Below, in pieces: positions 45,242 to 54,817 of a stretch of DNA of 64,000 nucleotides. The stretch comes from an uncultured Prevotellaceae bacterium (GTDB lineage Bacteria > Bacteroidota > Bacteroidia > Bacteroidales > Bacteroidaceae), in contig CADACW010000014.1 in assembly GCA_902786565.1 (NCBI GenBank), forward strand, positions 1 to 64,000, in the 5' to 3' direction. Position numbers and translations under genes: made by a program. The notes under the pieces were generated by a model that was not told the DNA's origin, did not search any database, and saw nothing but the letters and a program-made list of their open reading frames with translations. Each line of letters starts with the position of its first letter. The first letter of the stretch is position 1.

Positions 45242-46312
45242 TTATTGTCCTACAAGAATTTGGACGATGCGCTCGGCGGTTCGACCATCCCAGCGGTCGG
45301 GAAGGGCACAGCGCTTCCACTCGCCACCAACCATGCGACGCACCTCTGCGGAGAGGCAGGCAGCATCTTCGCCCACAAGGACATTGGAGCCTACAGACAC
45401 CGTCTCCTGATGCTCGGTATAACTGTTGAGGGTGATGCAGGGCACACCGTTGAAGGTGGCCTCTTCGGCCACATTGCCGCTATCGGTAACGATGCCAAGG
45501 GCGTTGGCTGTCAGCCAGCCAAACTCGAGATAGGACAAGGGAGCGTGAAGACGGAAGACGGAGGATGGCAACTGAAGTGCCTCCACCACCTTTCTGGCCT
45601 CGCCACGCAACGGGGCCACGATGGGCGTGCTGTGGGCTGCCTCGACCATTGCCGTGAGCAGCTGGCGCAGCTTGTCGGCGTCGGCTAACAGGGCCTTGCG
45701 GTTGAGGGTGAACACCAGATAGCCCTTCGGCTGCAAGTCGAAGCCCTCAGGCGGTGTGAAGCGCTGGTGGTTGAAGCGCAGGGTGTCCATCAGGATATTG
45801 CCCACCATATAGGTGTTTGAGCCGTCGGCCTGCTCGCGCTGGGCTACGCTGCGGCTCTTCGTTCCGGCGGTGAAGAGATAGTCGGAAAGGGCGTCGATGA
45901 CCAGGCGGTTCACCTCCTTGGGCATCTTCATGTCGAAAGAGCGGGTGCCGGCCACAAGGTGGGCCAGGGGCAGACCGCGCTTCTTGGCCACAATGGCGGC
46001 GGCCATGGTAGAGGCAAGGTCGTCGACAACAATGACGACATCTACAGGATGACTGTTCAGATAGATGTCGAACTGTGCCATCACCCGGCTGGTGATTTCG
46101 TTCAGGCTGCTGCTGTCCACGCCCAAAAAGCAGTCGGGACGAGGCATCTGCAGGTCTTCGAAGAGCGAAGGTTCAAGTGTGGGGTCATCTTCACGTCCGG
46201 CATAAACCAGCTGGTGGTCGGCACCATCGGTGCGCTGTATGGCCCTGATGAGCGGGGCAACCTTCACGAAATTAGGGCGTGCACCCGCCACGATGCAAAT
46301 ATGTTTTGCCAC
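45242..46312 (-). CDS. Divergent UDP-GlcNAc 2-epimerase (WecB-like) with altered active site
   Basis: 356 residues. The GT-B epimerase frame is clear: CIVAGARPNFVKVAPLIRAI, VVDDLASTMAAAIVAKK, PKEVNRLVIDALSD, VTDSGNVAEEATFNGVPCIT. Several residues that are constant in WecB/MnaA differ: EAGLRT reads VAGTRS, and the THRREN motif reads TLNRKAL, so the catalytic Glu and His are missing; PEE reads PKE and SGGIQEE reads SGNVAEE. It may use another substrate or reaction, or act non-catalytically. It lies between a nucleotidyltransferase gene and two TPR genes on the same strand. Confidence 0.8.
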   Translation of the reverse strand: MAKHICIVAGARPNFVKVAPLIRAIQRTDGADHQLVYAGREDDPTLEPSLFEDLQMPRPDCFLGVDSSSLNEITSRVMAQFDIYLNSHPVDVVIVVDDLASTMAAAIVAKKRGLPLAHLVAGTRSFDMKMPKEVNRLVIDALSDYLFTAGTKSRSVAQREQADGSNTYMVGNILMDTLRFNHQRFTPPEGFDLQPKGYLVFTLNRKALLADADKLRQLLTAMVEAAHSTPIVAPLRGEARKVVEALQLPSSVFRLHAPLSYLEFGWLTANALGIVTDSGNVAEEATFNGVPCITLNSYTEHQETVSVGSNVLVGEDAACLSAEVRRMVGGEWKRCALPDRWDGRTAERIVQILVGQ

Positions 46313-46333
46313 AGTTGTGTAACAGATTAGGGG

Positions 46334-47503
46334 TTATTTCAACAGGCGGTCAATCTCGTCAAACTGGCGGCCCATGTTCAAGTTGAGATAAATCTGATAG
46401 AGCGCCGGTGCCCACTTGTCCTTCTCGTCGGGCATCCTCTCGCGGTAGCTCTCCATATAAGTGCGTGCCCGCTGGTATGCCTCCTTGGCCATAGCTCTTT
46501 CGCCCTGGCTGTCAAGGCTGGAAGCCATATTGGTATAGGCCATTCCAATATTGTAGTAAGGCTCTGGCAAGCTGGAGTTGATGGAAAGAAGATTCTCGCC
46601 ATACTTGATGCTCTCGGTGAAGCGCTCCATACGCAGCAAAGTGGTGCACTTGGCAAAGAGGAACAACTCGCTGGTGTCGTTGACGGCCAGGGCGCTGTCG
46701 GCCACTGCCAAGGCACGGTCGAACTCACCCTGCTCGGTGTAGACATCCATCAGCCGGGGAAAGAAATAATGGAATTCAGGGAAACGGCGGAAGCCCTCCT
46801 GGAGGGTGGCGAGATAGAGTTCGTGGTCGTTGAGCCAGAGACGTGCCTCGGCCACGAACTGCAGGGTGAAGGCGGCCTTCGACGTGTCGCGCAGTGCCAC
46901 TTGCCGATGGCGCAGGGTCAGCACGGGGTCTTTCATCTTGTAGCCACAGAAGGTGGCCCAATAGGCGGCCTGGGGCACACGCACATCGAGCGAGTCGTAG
47001 TGGTATGCCTCGAAGAGCGGCTGATGGGCGGCTTCTACATAGGTCTGGAAGAAGTCGTAGGCCTCCGGCCATTTCTGCTTCCTGACAAAGAACATGCCTC
47101 CATTGAACAGATTCGGCCTGTTGACATTCTGCTGCTGCGAGTGCTTCTTGCGCTGGTCGGGGGCCAGGCTGTCGAGGGTCTCGGCCACAACCACCAATTC
47201 CTTGATCAGATTGAAGAATGCCGCCGTGTCGTACTTCTGCTTCAGATAGAGTTTCTCGTTGGCCACCTCGTGCTTGCCGCGCAGGGCGTCGTAGTGCACC
47301 TGCCAGATGCGCTTGTCGCGCCTGTTCTCAGGCTTCTTCAGCAGGTTGGTCATCAACTTGTCTGCATCGTCATACTTGCCGCTCTTGATAAACGCCCGTG
47401 CCTGCCCCAGCTCTTTTTTCTGAGCTTGGGCCAGGCACGGTGTCAATGCGAGCAGAAGGCATAGAGCCAGGAGTCTCTTGCTGTTTCCTGTCAGATGTGT
47501 CAC
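46334..47503 (-). CDS. Exported TPR protein
   Basis: 389 residues; signal peptide to QAQKKELGQ. Helical throughout, with TPR-like repeats (ARAFIKSGKYDDADKLMTNL, EPYYNIGMAYTNMASSLDSQ, ALAVADSALAVNDTSELFLF). Related in layout to the next gene upstream, 18 bp away, and the two may be old paralogues. Likely a periplasmic scaffold; partner unknown. Confidence 0.75.
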   Translation of the reverse strand: MTHLTGNSKRLLALCLLLALTPCLAQAQKKELGQARAFIKSGKYDDADKLMTNLLKKPENRRDKRIWQVHYDALRGKHEVANEKLYLKQKYDTAAFFNLIKELVVVAETLDSLAPDQRKKHSQQQNVNRPNLFNGGMFFVRKQKWPEAYDFFQTYVEAAHQPLFEAYHYDSLDVRVPQAAYWATFCGYKMKDPVLTLRHRQVALRDTSKAAFTLQFVAEARLWLNDHELYLATLQEGFRRFPEFHYFFPRLMDVYTEQGEFDRALAVADSALAVNDTSELFLFAKCTTLLRMERFTESIKYGENLLSINSSLPEPYYNIGMAYTNMASSLDSQGERAMAKEAYQRARTYMESYRERMPDEKDKWAPALYQIYLNLNMGRQFDEIDRLLK

Positions 47504-47521
47504 TTCTGTCTCCAGTTTTTG

Positions 47522-48778
47522 TTAGTTCTTCAGCGAGGGGTCGACAGCCTCCAGTTCGGCCATCTTCTCCTTGTTGCCCAACGAGTAGTAGATGCGGTAG
47601 AGGGGATAGCCCCACTTGGTCTGCAGCTGGTCGGGATCCAGTTCGCGTGTCTTCTCCAGATAGACCTGTGCGTCGCGCAGCACGGCCTTCACCTTCTCTG
47701 CGTTCTCATTGGTCAGTCCCATGGTCTTCTTGTCCATGAGCTGGTCGTTCAGTGCGATAGCCTTTGAGTTCAGGCAGATGCCGGTGTTGAAGAGGCAGGG
47801 CACCCACTCTGGGTCAATCTCGATGGCCTTCTTGAAGGCGGCTACAGCGTCGTCCCACTTCTCGGCGTTCATCATGGCCTCACCCTTGATGGCCCAAGCC
47901 ATCTTGTTCTGCGGAGCGAGGGCAATTTCTTCCTCGACCCAAGCCAGTTTCTCGGCGGGCGAGACGTGGTTGTAGTAGTCCACGAGCAGGTTGAAGTAGC
48001 GCTCGCTTTCGAGATTGGCCTTGTGCAGGTCCTTGACCATACCCACATACTCCAGCGAGTCGGCCTTGGTCTTGAGCGTCTCCTTCTTGGCGAAGAGCAG
48101 AATCTCGTTGGCCTCATCTGCCTTGTCGGGGATGGCAGCCAGCTTCTGGGCATACTTTATGGCGCTGTCGTAGTCCTTCTCCTGATAGGCCAGGAAAGCC
48201 ACATAGTAGACGATGTCGTCATAGAAGGGATCTTTGGGGAAATCGGCCACCTCCTTGAAGATGGGGGTCTCCTTCATTTCGAGATACTTGCGCCAGGTGC
48301 TGATGGCCGACTGGTTCTCCTTCTTCTGGTAGAAGAACTGTCCGGCCTGCACCAGGGTCACGCCGAAGTTCTTGTACTTTGTCTGTGCTGGTGTGCGGAA
48401 CTTGGCCTTCACCTTGCCCTTGGCGTCGGGCAGCTGGTCGAACTCATCGCACTTCAGCACGGCATCCCAGGCTGCCACGGCTGCCTTGTACATGCCCATG
48501 GTATCGGTAGCCTCGTCAATCTTCTTCACCTGATTCTCCATCTGCTTGGTGGAGATGGCGTTGTACTTGCCGTACATGATTTCCGACTGGAGGTTCCATG
48601 CAGCGGCTTTGTTGAGCGTCTCACTCGAAGTGAGGGCCGGGGCCAGCATCTTGGCAGCGGCATCAAATTCGCCCTTGCCCATCAGTTTCTTTGCCTCCTT
48701 GACGGTGGCATCCTGTGCAAAGGTCGTGGTGGCAGTGGCTGCCATCAGGGCCCACATCAAAAATTTTTTCATTTTCAT
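47522..48778 (-). CDS. Exported TPR protein downstream of gyrA
   Basis: 418 residues; signal peptide MKMKKFLMWALMAATATTTFAQ. TPR-type helices include AWAIKGEAMMNAEKWDDAVA, AAFKKAIEIDPEWVPCLFNT and FLAYQEKDYDSAIKYAQKLA. A TPR gene directly after gyrA is, as I recall, a common Bacteroidales arrangement. 23 bp after gyrA, so cotranscribed. Confidence 0.82.
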   Translation of the reverse strand: MKMKKFLMWALMAATATTTFAQDATVKEAKKLMGKGEFDAAAKMLAPALTSSETLNKAAAWNLQSEIMYGKYNAISTKQMENQVKKIDEATDTMGMYKAAVAAWDAVLKCDEFDQLPDAKGKVKAKFRTPAQTKYKNFGVTLVQAGQFFYQKKENQSAISTWRKYLEMKETPIFKEVADFPKDPFYDDIVYYVAFLAYQEKDYDSAIKYAQKLAAIPDKADEANEILLFAKKETLKTKADSLEYVGMVKDLHKANLESERYFNLLVDYYNHVSPAEKLAWVEEEIALAPQNKMAWAIKGEAMMNAEKWDDAVAAFKKAIEIDPEWVPCLFNTGICLNSKAIALNDQLMDKKTMGLTNENAEKVKAVLRDAQVYLEKTRELDPDQLQTKWGYPLYRIYYSLGNKEKMAELEAVDPSLKN

Positions 48779-48801
48779 TGTTCAGTTAGTTATTTAAAGT
48801 T

Positions 48802-51408
48802 TTAACTCATTGTTTCTTCATCTCCGAAATCCACCAATGGCTGCTCAGTCTCCTCATCGGCTGTGTCGGTGAGCATGGCTTCGGCCTGGGCTTCCAGGGC
48901 TTCCTCCTGCTCCTCGGCCAGTTCCTCCTCGGTGGCTTTCTGCACCTTGCAGACGCTGGCAATGGTGTCGTTCTTCTTGGCCAGATTGATGAGCCTCACG
49001 CCCTGTGTGGCACGTCCCATGACGCGCACCTCGCTGACGTTCAGACGGATGAGCACGCCGCTCTTGTTGATGATCATCAGGTCGTTCTCGTCGGTCACCA
49101 CCTTGATGGCCACCAGGCGACCGGTCTTCTCGGTGATGTTGAGCGTCCTCACGCCCATCGTGGCACGGTGGGTCTTGCGGTAGTCCTCAATGTCGGAGCG
49201 CTTGCCATAGCCGTTTTCACTGACCACCATGATGGTCTCTGTCTGCGGGTCGTTCACACAAACCATGCCCACGACCTCGTCGTCGCCGCCGTCCAGCTTC
49301 ATGCCGGTCACACCTGTGGCCACGCGGCCCATGCTGCGCACCTCGCTCTCGTTGAAGCGCACGGCCCGACCATTGCGGTTGGCCATGATGATTTCGTTCT
49401 CGCCGTTGGTCAGGCGCACGCTCACCACCTCGTCGTCGTCGTTGATGAGCAGGGCCTTGACGCCGATGGCACGCTGGTGTCTGTAGGCATCCAGACGGGT
49501 CTTCTTCAGCAGACCTTGCTTGGTGGCGAAGAGCACGTAGTGGCTCTTGAGGAACTCGTCGTCGTCGAATTTCTTGATGCGCAGCACGGCATTGATGCTG
49601 TCGTCCGGCTCGATGTTGAGCATATTCTGGATGGCACGTCCCTTCGAGTTCTTGTCACCCTCGGGAATCTCGTAGCACTTCTGCCAGTAGCAGCGTCCCT
49701 TGCGTGTGAAGAAGAGCAGGGTGTTGTGCATCGTGGCGGGATAGATATACTCGGTAAAGTCGTTGTCGCGGTGGCGAGCACCCTTTGAGCCCATGCCTCC
49801 CCTACCCTGAGCGTGGAACTCGTTCAGCGGGGTGCGCTTGATGTAACCCATGTGGGAAAGAGTGATGACCACTGGGTCGTCGGGATAGAAATCTTCGGCG
49901 TTGAACTCGTGGTCGAAGGGTATGATTTCGGTACGGCGCTCGTCGCCATACTTCTCCTTCACTTCCAGCAGGTCCTGCTTCATCACTTCCTTGCAGCGCT
50001 CGGGGTTGTCCAGTATTTCCTGCAAGTCGGCAATGAGCTTCATCAGATCGTCGTACTCCTGGTGCAGCTGGTCCACGCGCAGTCCGGTGAGCTGCGACAG
50101 GCGCATATCGACAATGGCCTTCGATTGCAGTTCGTCCAAGTCGAAACGCTTCTCCAGGTTGCGCTGGGCGTCGGTCGGTGTGGCCGACTGGCGGATGATG
50201 TGCACCACCTCGTCGATGTTGTTCACGGCGATGATCAATCCCTCCAGAATATGGGCACGCTCTTGGGCCTTCTTCAGGTCGTACTGCGTGCGGCGGATGG
50301 TCACCTCGTGGCGATGGTCGATGAAGTAGCGGATGCAGTCGCGCAGGTTCAGCAGTCGGGGACGGAGGCGCACGCCATCGCTCGTCTTGATGGGTACCAG
50401 TGCGATGTTGTTGACTGAGAATGAGCTCTGTAGAGCTGTCATCTTGAACAACTTGTTCAGTATCACATTGGCGTTGGCGTCGCGCTTGCAGTCCACCACT
50501 ATACGCATGCCCTGACGGCCGCTCTCATCGTTCACATTGGCAATGCCCTCAATCTTGTGCTGGTTGGCCAGGTCGGCAATATAGCTCACCAGTTCGGCCT
50601 TGTTCACTCCGTATGGCAGTTCGTTGACCACAATCTTGTCGTGGGTGTCGCCGGTCTCAATCTCGGCTTTGGCCCTCATCACTATTCGGCCACGGCCCGT
50701 CTCATAGGCATCGCGCACGCCCTGCAGGCCGTAGATGAATGCGCCTGTGGGGAAGTCGGGGCCTGGTATGTACTGCATCAGGCCATCAGTGTCAATCTCC
50801 GGGTTGTCTATGAAGGCGCAGCAGCCGTCTATCACCTCACTCAGGTTGTGGGTAGGCATGTTGGTGGCCATGCCCACGGCGATGCCGTTGCCACCGTTCA
50901 CCAGCAGATTGGGCACCTTGGTCGGCATCACGCTGGGTTCTGTCAGCGTGTTGTCGAAGTTGGGGTCCATGTCAACGGTGTCCTTCTCCAGATCGTCCAT
51001 GATGTGCTCGCCCATCTTCGAGAGGCGGCACTCCGTGTATCGCATGGCAGCAGGCGAGTCTCCGTCCACACTACCGAAGTTTCCCTGGCCGTCGACCAGC
51101 GTGTAGCGCATGTTCCACTCCTGGCCCATGCGCACCAGGGCGCCGTAGACCGAGCTGTCGCCGTGGGGGTGGTACTTACCAAGCACCTCGCCCACCACGC
51201 GGGCACACTTCTTGTGCGGTTTGTCGCTGGTGTTGCCAATGCCCAGCATACCGTAGAGAATACGGCGGTGCACGGGCTTAAATCCGTCACGAACATCGGG
51301 GAGGGCACGAGCTACTATCACCGACATCGAATAGTCGATGTAGGAACTTTTCATTTCCTCCTCAATGTTAATCTTCAAAATCCTGTCGTTGTCAAACGTC
51401 TGATCCAC
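48802..51408 (-). CDS. gyrA: DNA gyrase subunit A
   Basis: 868 residues from GTG 51408 ([20 protein letters not shown]). The breakage-reunion domain carries [39 protein letters not shown] and the active-site Tyr in [10 protein letters not shown]; the C-terminal pinwheel has the GyrA box [11 protein letters not shown] and repeated blades, and an acidic tail. At the quinolone region the Ser is kept (GDSS), while the position equal to E. coli Asp87 is Gly. The leader is about 135 nt and contains a heptad array. Confidence 0.97.
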   Translation of the reverse strand: MDQTFDNDRILKINIEEEMKSSYIDYSMSVIVARALPDVRDGFKPVHRRILYGMLGIGNTSDKPHKKCARVVGEVLGKYHPHGDSSVYGALVRMGQEWNMRYTLVDGQGNFGSVDGDSPAAMRYTECRLSKMGEHIMDDLEKDTVDMDPNFDNTLTEPSVMPTKVPNLLVNGGNGIAVGMATNMPTHNLSEVIDGCCAFIDNPEIDTDGLMQYIPGPDFPTGAFIYGLQGVRDAYETGRGRIVMRAKAEIETGDTHDKIVVNELPYGVNKAELVSYIADLANQHKIEGIANVNDESGRQGMRIVVDCKRDANANVILNKLFKMTALQSSFSVNNIALVPIKTSDGVRLRPRLLNLRDCIRYFIDHRHEVTIRRTQYDLKKAQERAHILEGLIIAVNNIDEVVHIIRQSATPTDAQRNLEKRFDLDELQSKAIVDMRLSQLTGLRVDQLHQEYDDLMKLIADLQEILDNPERCKEVMKQDLLEVKEKYGDERRTEIIPFDHEFNAEDFYPDDPVVITLSHMGYIKRTPLNEFHAQGRGGMGSKGARHRDNDFTEYIYPATMHNTLLFFTRKGRCYWQKCYEIPEGDKNSKGRAIQNMLNIEPDDSINAVLRIKKFDDDEFLKSHYVLFATKQGLLKKTRLDAYRHQRAIGVKALLINDDDEVVSVRLTNGENEIIMANRNGRAVRFNESEVRSMGRVATGVTGMKLDGGDDEVVGMVCVNDPQTETIMVVSENGYGKRSDIEDYRKTHRATMGVRTLNITEKTGRLVAIKVVTDENDLMIINKSGVLIRLNVSEVRVMGRATQGVRLINLAKKNDTIASVCKVQKATEEELAEEQEEALEAQAEAMLTDTADEETEQPLVDFGDEETMS

Positions 51409-51415
51409 TGTTTTA

Positions 51416-51458
51416 ATTTACTATTTACTGATTTTCTATTTACGTTTTACTATTGCTT
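51416..51458. repeat. Heptad repeat array, 6 units, just upstream of gyrA
   Basis: ATTTACT, ATTTACT, one extra G, ATTTTCT, ATTTACG, TTTTACT, ATTGCTT. It lies immediately 5' of the GTG start in the gyrA leader, where a ribosome site would sit. Confidence 0.7.
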
Positions 51459-51542
51459 TTGCTTTGCACTTTTGGCGCGAAATCGCCGTAGAGGCACTTT
51501 AAATGGCCGCTGTTGCGTTTCAGCCTTTTCCACTTCAGTCTG

Positions 51543-51574
51543 CAAAGGTACTAACATTTCCGCTATAAAACAAA
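51543..51574 (-). promoter_or_regulatory. Proximal promoter of gyrA
   Basis: TTTG at 51574-51571, 20 bp, TACCTTTG at 51550-51543 (minus strand). Confidence 0.8.
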
Positions 51575-51618
51575 GATTTAAGCAATTTTTAACCTCGTTA
51601 CTGACAGCTTCGGTACAC

Positions 51619-51659
51619 AGAAGCCCCGCCACCGGCCCCTCCCGCGGTGGAGAGGGGGG
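51619..51659. repeat. GC-rich hairpin repeat, reversed copy
   Basis: Read on the minus strand: CCCCCCTCT, a loop, GGGAGGGGCCGGT and GGGGCTTC. It resembles the blocks inside ispG (26529) and the response-regulator gene (61985). Confidence 0.5.
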
Positions 51660-51712
51660 AAGTTACAAATACGTTTGGGGCTTTCAGTCATCTACAGTTA
51701 GTGATGTTTCCG

Positions 51713-51758
51713 CAAAGATACTAAGAAATCCCCGAACCGCCAAACGATTCGGGGATTT
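51713..51758 (-). promoter_or_regulatory. Palindromic promoter module (distal, gyrA side)
   Basis: Hairpin AAATCCCCGAA (51726-51736) / TTCGGGGATTT (51748-51758) with the -33 TTTG (51744-51741) in its loop, 20 bp before TATCTTTG (51720-51713), on the minus strand. It lies between the end of the 51797 gene and gyrA and may also serve as that gene's terminator. Confidence 0.75.
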
Positions 51759-51796
51759 TCAGGTCTTCTGCCACAGAAATGGAGGCAGGAACAGGG

Positions 51797-54730
51797 CTAC
51801 TGCGCTGTGAAAGAGACGGCCTGGGTGGTGCCCTTCGCCGACGAGCCGAGGTAGAGGCCGTGCCAGGCGATGGTGGCGTCGGTGGGAGCGGTGGTGCTGT
51901 ACTTCACGGTGTAGGTGCTGCCTTTCACCATTCCCTTGGCTGTAAAGAGTGACAGGGAACTGCTGCACGCAGCGGCAAAGCTGTAGGTCACGAGATTGTT
52001 GCCAGAGGCATCGGCCAGCGTGTAGTAGCGGCCTGGGGCATAACTGACGGAACTGGTGACGAAGGCATAGCCCTGCTTGGCGTTGGAGATGGTGCTGCCG
52101 CTGCCGCCCCATCCGCCACCACCGCCTTGGCTGGCTCCGGCGCTGATGGCATAGCCTGTGCCCGTGATTTGGATATAGCTGTTGTTGTCGCAGTCCAGAC
52201 CCTCTTCAGGCGCCCCTTTGGTGGTATAGGCGAACAAGGCTCCGTCGCCGATGGTGATGGCTCCCTGACGACCATAGTTGCTGTCGACGGCATCGTTGCC
52301 ATTGCTGTAGCACACTGTTGCACCGCCATTGAAGTAGATGGCTCCGCTCGAGTTGATGCAGTCGTCGTAGCAGGCAAAGTAGTGCTGTCCGCCCTCTACG
52401 TAGATGGCCGTCTTCGACTCCAGTCCCTCTGCGCCGTCGGTTTTGGTAGACACCTCGGTGGTGCCTCCGTAGAGGGTGACGGTGCCCTGCACCTTAATGC
52501 CCTTGGCCGAGCCGCCGCCGGACTGTCCGCCCATGCCGCCCCAGCCGCCCATGCCACCGCCTTGCGACGACGAGCCGCCCAGACTGCTGCCTGTGGTGCT
52601 GACGGTCAGTGTGGGGCCTTGGCCGTCGGTGGTGCCCTGCGCGTAGGTGCCGTTGCACTTGATGCCCTTGCCGCCATTGCCGGTCATGCTGATGCTGATG
52701 GTGCCTGCGTTCAGCTTGATGCTCTGGTCGGCCTTCAGGCCCTTGGCCGTATAGTCGTCGGTGGTGCCGCTGACGCCGGCTCCGCTGTTGGTGATGCCAA
52801 GCATGCCGCCATTGGTGGTGATGTTGGTGGCAGTGATGCCCCGTCCAGCCTGTCCGCTGGCGTTGATGGTCACGCTGCCGCCGTTCTGCACATAGTCTGT
52901 GGTCTTGACGGCCGAGCTGTAGGAGGCATCACTATTGATCACCTTCATCTGTCCGCTGGGAGTCAGGGTGATGGTGCCGCCGTCGATGGTGACGGTGCCC
53001 TTCGACTTGATGCTCTTGCTCATCTCGCCGGAGTTCCTGATGTTGACGGTACCACCACCGATAGTCAGGTTGCCGTCGGCCTTCATGCCTATGGCGTTAT
53101 AGCTGGTGCCGGTCTCCTCGCTGGCATCGCTGGTTCCGCTGTAGGTCGAGGTGACATTCGACAGCGAGTAGGTGCGTGTGGAGCCGCTGGTGCTGTAACT
53201 GTTGGTGATGCTATAGTAGATGTCGGAACCGCTGGTGGGTCCGCTGAAGGAGGCCGACCGTATGGTGTAGGTGGCGTTGCGCGAGGTGTAGTTGTCGCTC
53301 TTGAAGTAGTAGGTGTCCGAATCGCTTGTGCCGAAATCGTAGTAGTAGAAAGTGGTGGTTGAGTAGCCGTTTGACTTCTTCACGGTCGATGTGAGTTGCT
53401 GAACAAGCGTGCCGTCGCTCTTGTAGAGGTAGACGCTCTTCCACGCCTGGTTGCCGGTACCGCCAGGCCCCATGCCGCCGCCGCCCGAAGTGGGTACAGA
53501 CACATAGACCTTGTACGACTTGGCGGTCTCCTGCTCGGTGTTGGTGCCGGTGGTCTCGGCTGTTCCTCCCTTGCCGTTGGCGGTGATGTCGAGGGTCACT
53601 GAGGCGTTGCTCTCGTCAATGCTGATGCTGCCGTCGGCGCTGATGCCCTTGCCGCCGTCGGCGGTGTTGTTGATGGTGATGGTGCCGCCGGTGATGGCTA
53701 TGTTGCCGTCGGCCTTCAGGCTGGTGGGATAGCTCAGGTCGCTGTCGGCCACGATGCTGCCCGTCTGGTTGACGGTGAGCGAGCCGCCGCTGATGCTGAC
53801 GTCGCCGGCAGCCTTCAGGCCCTTGGCCCCATCGGCTGTGACATTGAGGTTCAGCGTGCCGTCAAGGACGTAGATGTTGCCGCTGTCCTCATCCTCGTGG
53901 TCGGCAGTGGTGCCTGTCGATACTGTGCCGTCAATGTCGCATTGTATAGCATCGTCGGCCACGCCCTTGACGGTCAGTAGTCCGCTCTCCATAAGGAAAT
54001 ACTCGTCGCAGGAGATGCCGTCTTTCTGGGCCTCCATCACATTGACGGTGACATTCTTCAGACTCATATACTCGGCGCTCTTGATGGCGTGGGCCAGCCG
54101 TCCATAGACGTTCAGCGTGCCCTTGCCCTTCAGCTCCAGGTGGCCCTTGCAGTAGAGTGCGGCCTTCTGGTCGCCGGTGGTGGCGTCGGTCAGGGTGTTC
54201 TCGGTGTCTTTCTTCACGCTCAGTGCCATGCGCTTGCCGTCCATCAGGCAGATGGCCGCTCCGCTGTAGACGGGCGTCTGGTTGGTGAGCGTCACGCCCT
54301 GCAGCTCGACGGTGGCCTTGTAGGAGCCCGTCATGTAGAACTCGCCGTCGGTGGTCTGCCCGCTGAGGGTGTAGGTAATCTCTTCGGCCACATCGGGCGA
54401 CTGGGCTATGCTGACATGGGCGCCGCTGGTCTCGATGGTCAGAAACTGGGCAATGTTGCCAGCCACGGCAATTTCGACCTGCTCCTCGCTGTAGCTGACG
54501 GCCACGGTATTGTCGGTCACGGTGGTGCCGTCGACATAGATTTGGGTGATGTCGCTGAGGGTGTACACTTTGTTGAGGATGGTGAGGCTGGTGCCGTTGT
54601 CGAACAGCATGTCGCCGGCCTGTGCAGCGGGTATCATGTAGGTGACGTTGCCCACTTGCACATTGAGCGTCTGTGCCGACAGTGCCAGCACGGCCCAGAG
54701 CGCTACTAAAACAGAACTGATTCTCTTCAT
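51797..54730 (-). CDS. Large exported Cthe_2159-type carbohydrate-binding beta-helix protein
   Basis: 977 residues. Signal peptide MKRISSVLVALWAVLALSAQ; a short N-terminal module (TLNVQVGNVTYMIPAAQAGD) like the one at 59-346; then long parallel-beta repeats of the type GLKAAGDVSISGGSLTVNQT, KADGNIAITGGTITI, GDGALFAYTTKGAPEEGLDC, with Asp-rich turns (DDAIQCD, DDCINSS, NDAVDS) as in the Cthe_2159 (DUF4353) family, which binds pectic acid in a Ca-dependent way. Gly/Ser-rich linkers (SSSQGGGMGGWGGMGGQSG) separate blocks. A surface polysaccharide-binding role is likely. Tandem repeats make length variation plausible. Confidence 0.82.
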   Translation of the reverse strand: MKRISSVLVALWAVLALSAQTLNVQVGNVTYMIPAAQAGDMLFDNGTSLTILNKVYTLSDITQIYVDGTTVTDNTVAVSYSEEQVEIAVAGNIAQFLTIETSGAHVSIAQSPDVAEEITYTLSGQTTDGEFYMTGSYKATVELQGVTLTNQTPVYSGAAICLMDGKRMALSVKKDTENTLTDATTGDQKAALYCKGHLELKGKGTLNVYGRLAHAIKSAEYMSLKNVTVNVMEAQKDGISCDEYFLMESGLLTVKGVADDAIQCDIDGTVSTGTTADHEDEDSGNIYVLDGTLNLNVTADGAKGLKAAGDVSISGGSLTVNQTGSIVADSDLSYPTSLKADGNIAITGGTITINNTADGGKGISADGSISIDESNASVTLDITANGKGGTAETTGTNTEQETAKSYKVYVSVPTSGGGGMGPGGTGNQAWKSVYLYKSDGTLVQQLTSTVKKSNGYSTTTFYYYDFGTSDSDTYYFKSDNYTSRNATYTIRSASFSGPTSGSDIYYSITNSYSTSGSTRTYSLSNVTSTYSGTSDASEETGTSYNAIGMKADGNLTIGGGTVNIRNSGEMSKSIKSKGTVTIDGGTITLTPSGQMKVINSDASYSSAVKTTDYVQNGGSVTINASGQAGRGITATNITTNGGMLGITNSGAGVSGTTDDYTAKGLKADQSIKLNAGTISISMTGNGGKGIKCNGTYAQGTTDGQGPTLTVSTTGSSLGGSSSQGGGMGGWGGMGGQSGGGSAKGIKVQGTVTLYGGTTEVSTKTDGAEGLESKTAIYVEGGQHYFACYDDCINSSGAIYFNGGATVCYSNGNDAVDSNYGRQGAITIGDGALFAYTTKGAPEEGLDCDNNSYIQITGTGYAISAGASQGGGGGWGGSGSTISNAKQGYAFVTSSVSYAPGRYYTLADASGNNLVTYSFAAACSSSLSLFTAKGMVKGSTYTVKYSTTAPTDATIAWHGLYLGSSAKGTTQAVSFTAQ

Positions 54731-54758
54731 AATAACTTACAGGTTGGTAATTTTGCTG

Positions 54759-54766
54759 CAAAGATA
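54759..54766 (-). promoter_or_regulatory. Promoter of the Cthe_2159-type gene
   Basis: TATCTTTG on the minus strand, about 28 nt before the ATG at 54730. The -33 box is not clear. Confidence 0.6.
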
Positions 54767-54817
54767 CATATTTTACTATGTAGGTTTACACATTTTTCAA
54801 CCAACGGCCTAAAACGT

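Larger units (their letters stand above)
51459..51796. other. Upstream region of gyrA
   Basis: No gene. It holds two minus-strand promoters (51543-51574 and 51713-51744) and a reversed GC-rich hairpin repeat (51619-51659). A 60-codon frame at 51450-51632 spans the proximal promoter and is not credible. Confidence 0.6.

Noticed and set aside
51450..51632. 60-codon minus-strand frame upstream of gyrA
   Set aside because: It spans the gyrA promoter and part of a GC hairpin repeat.
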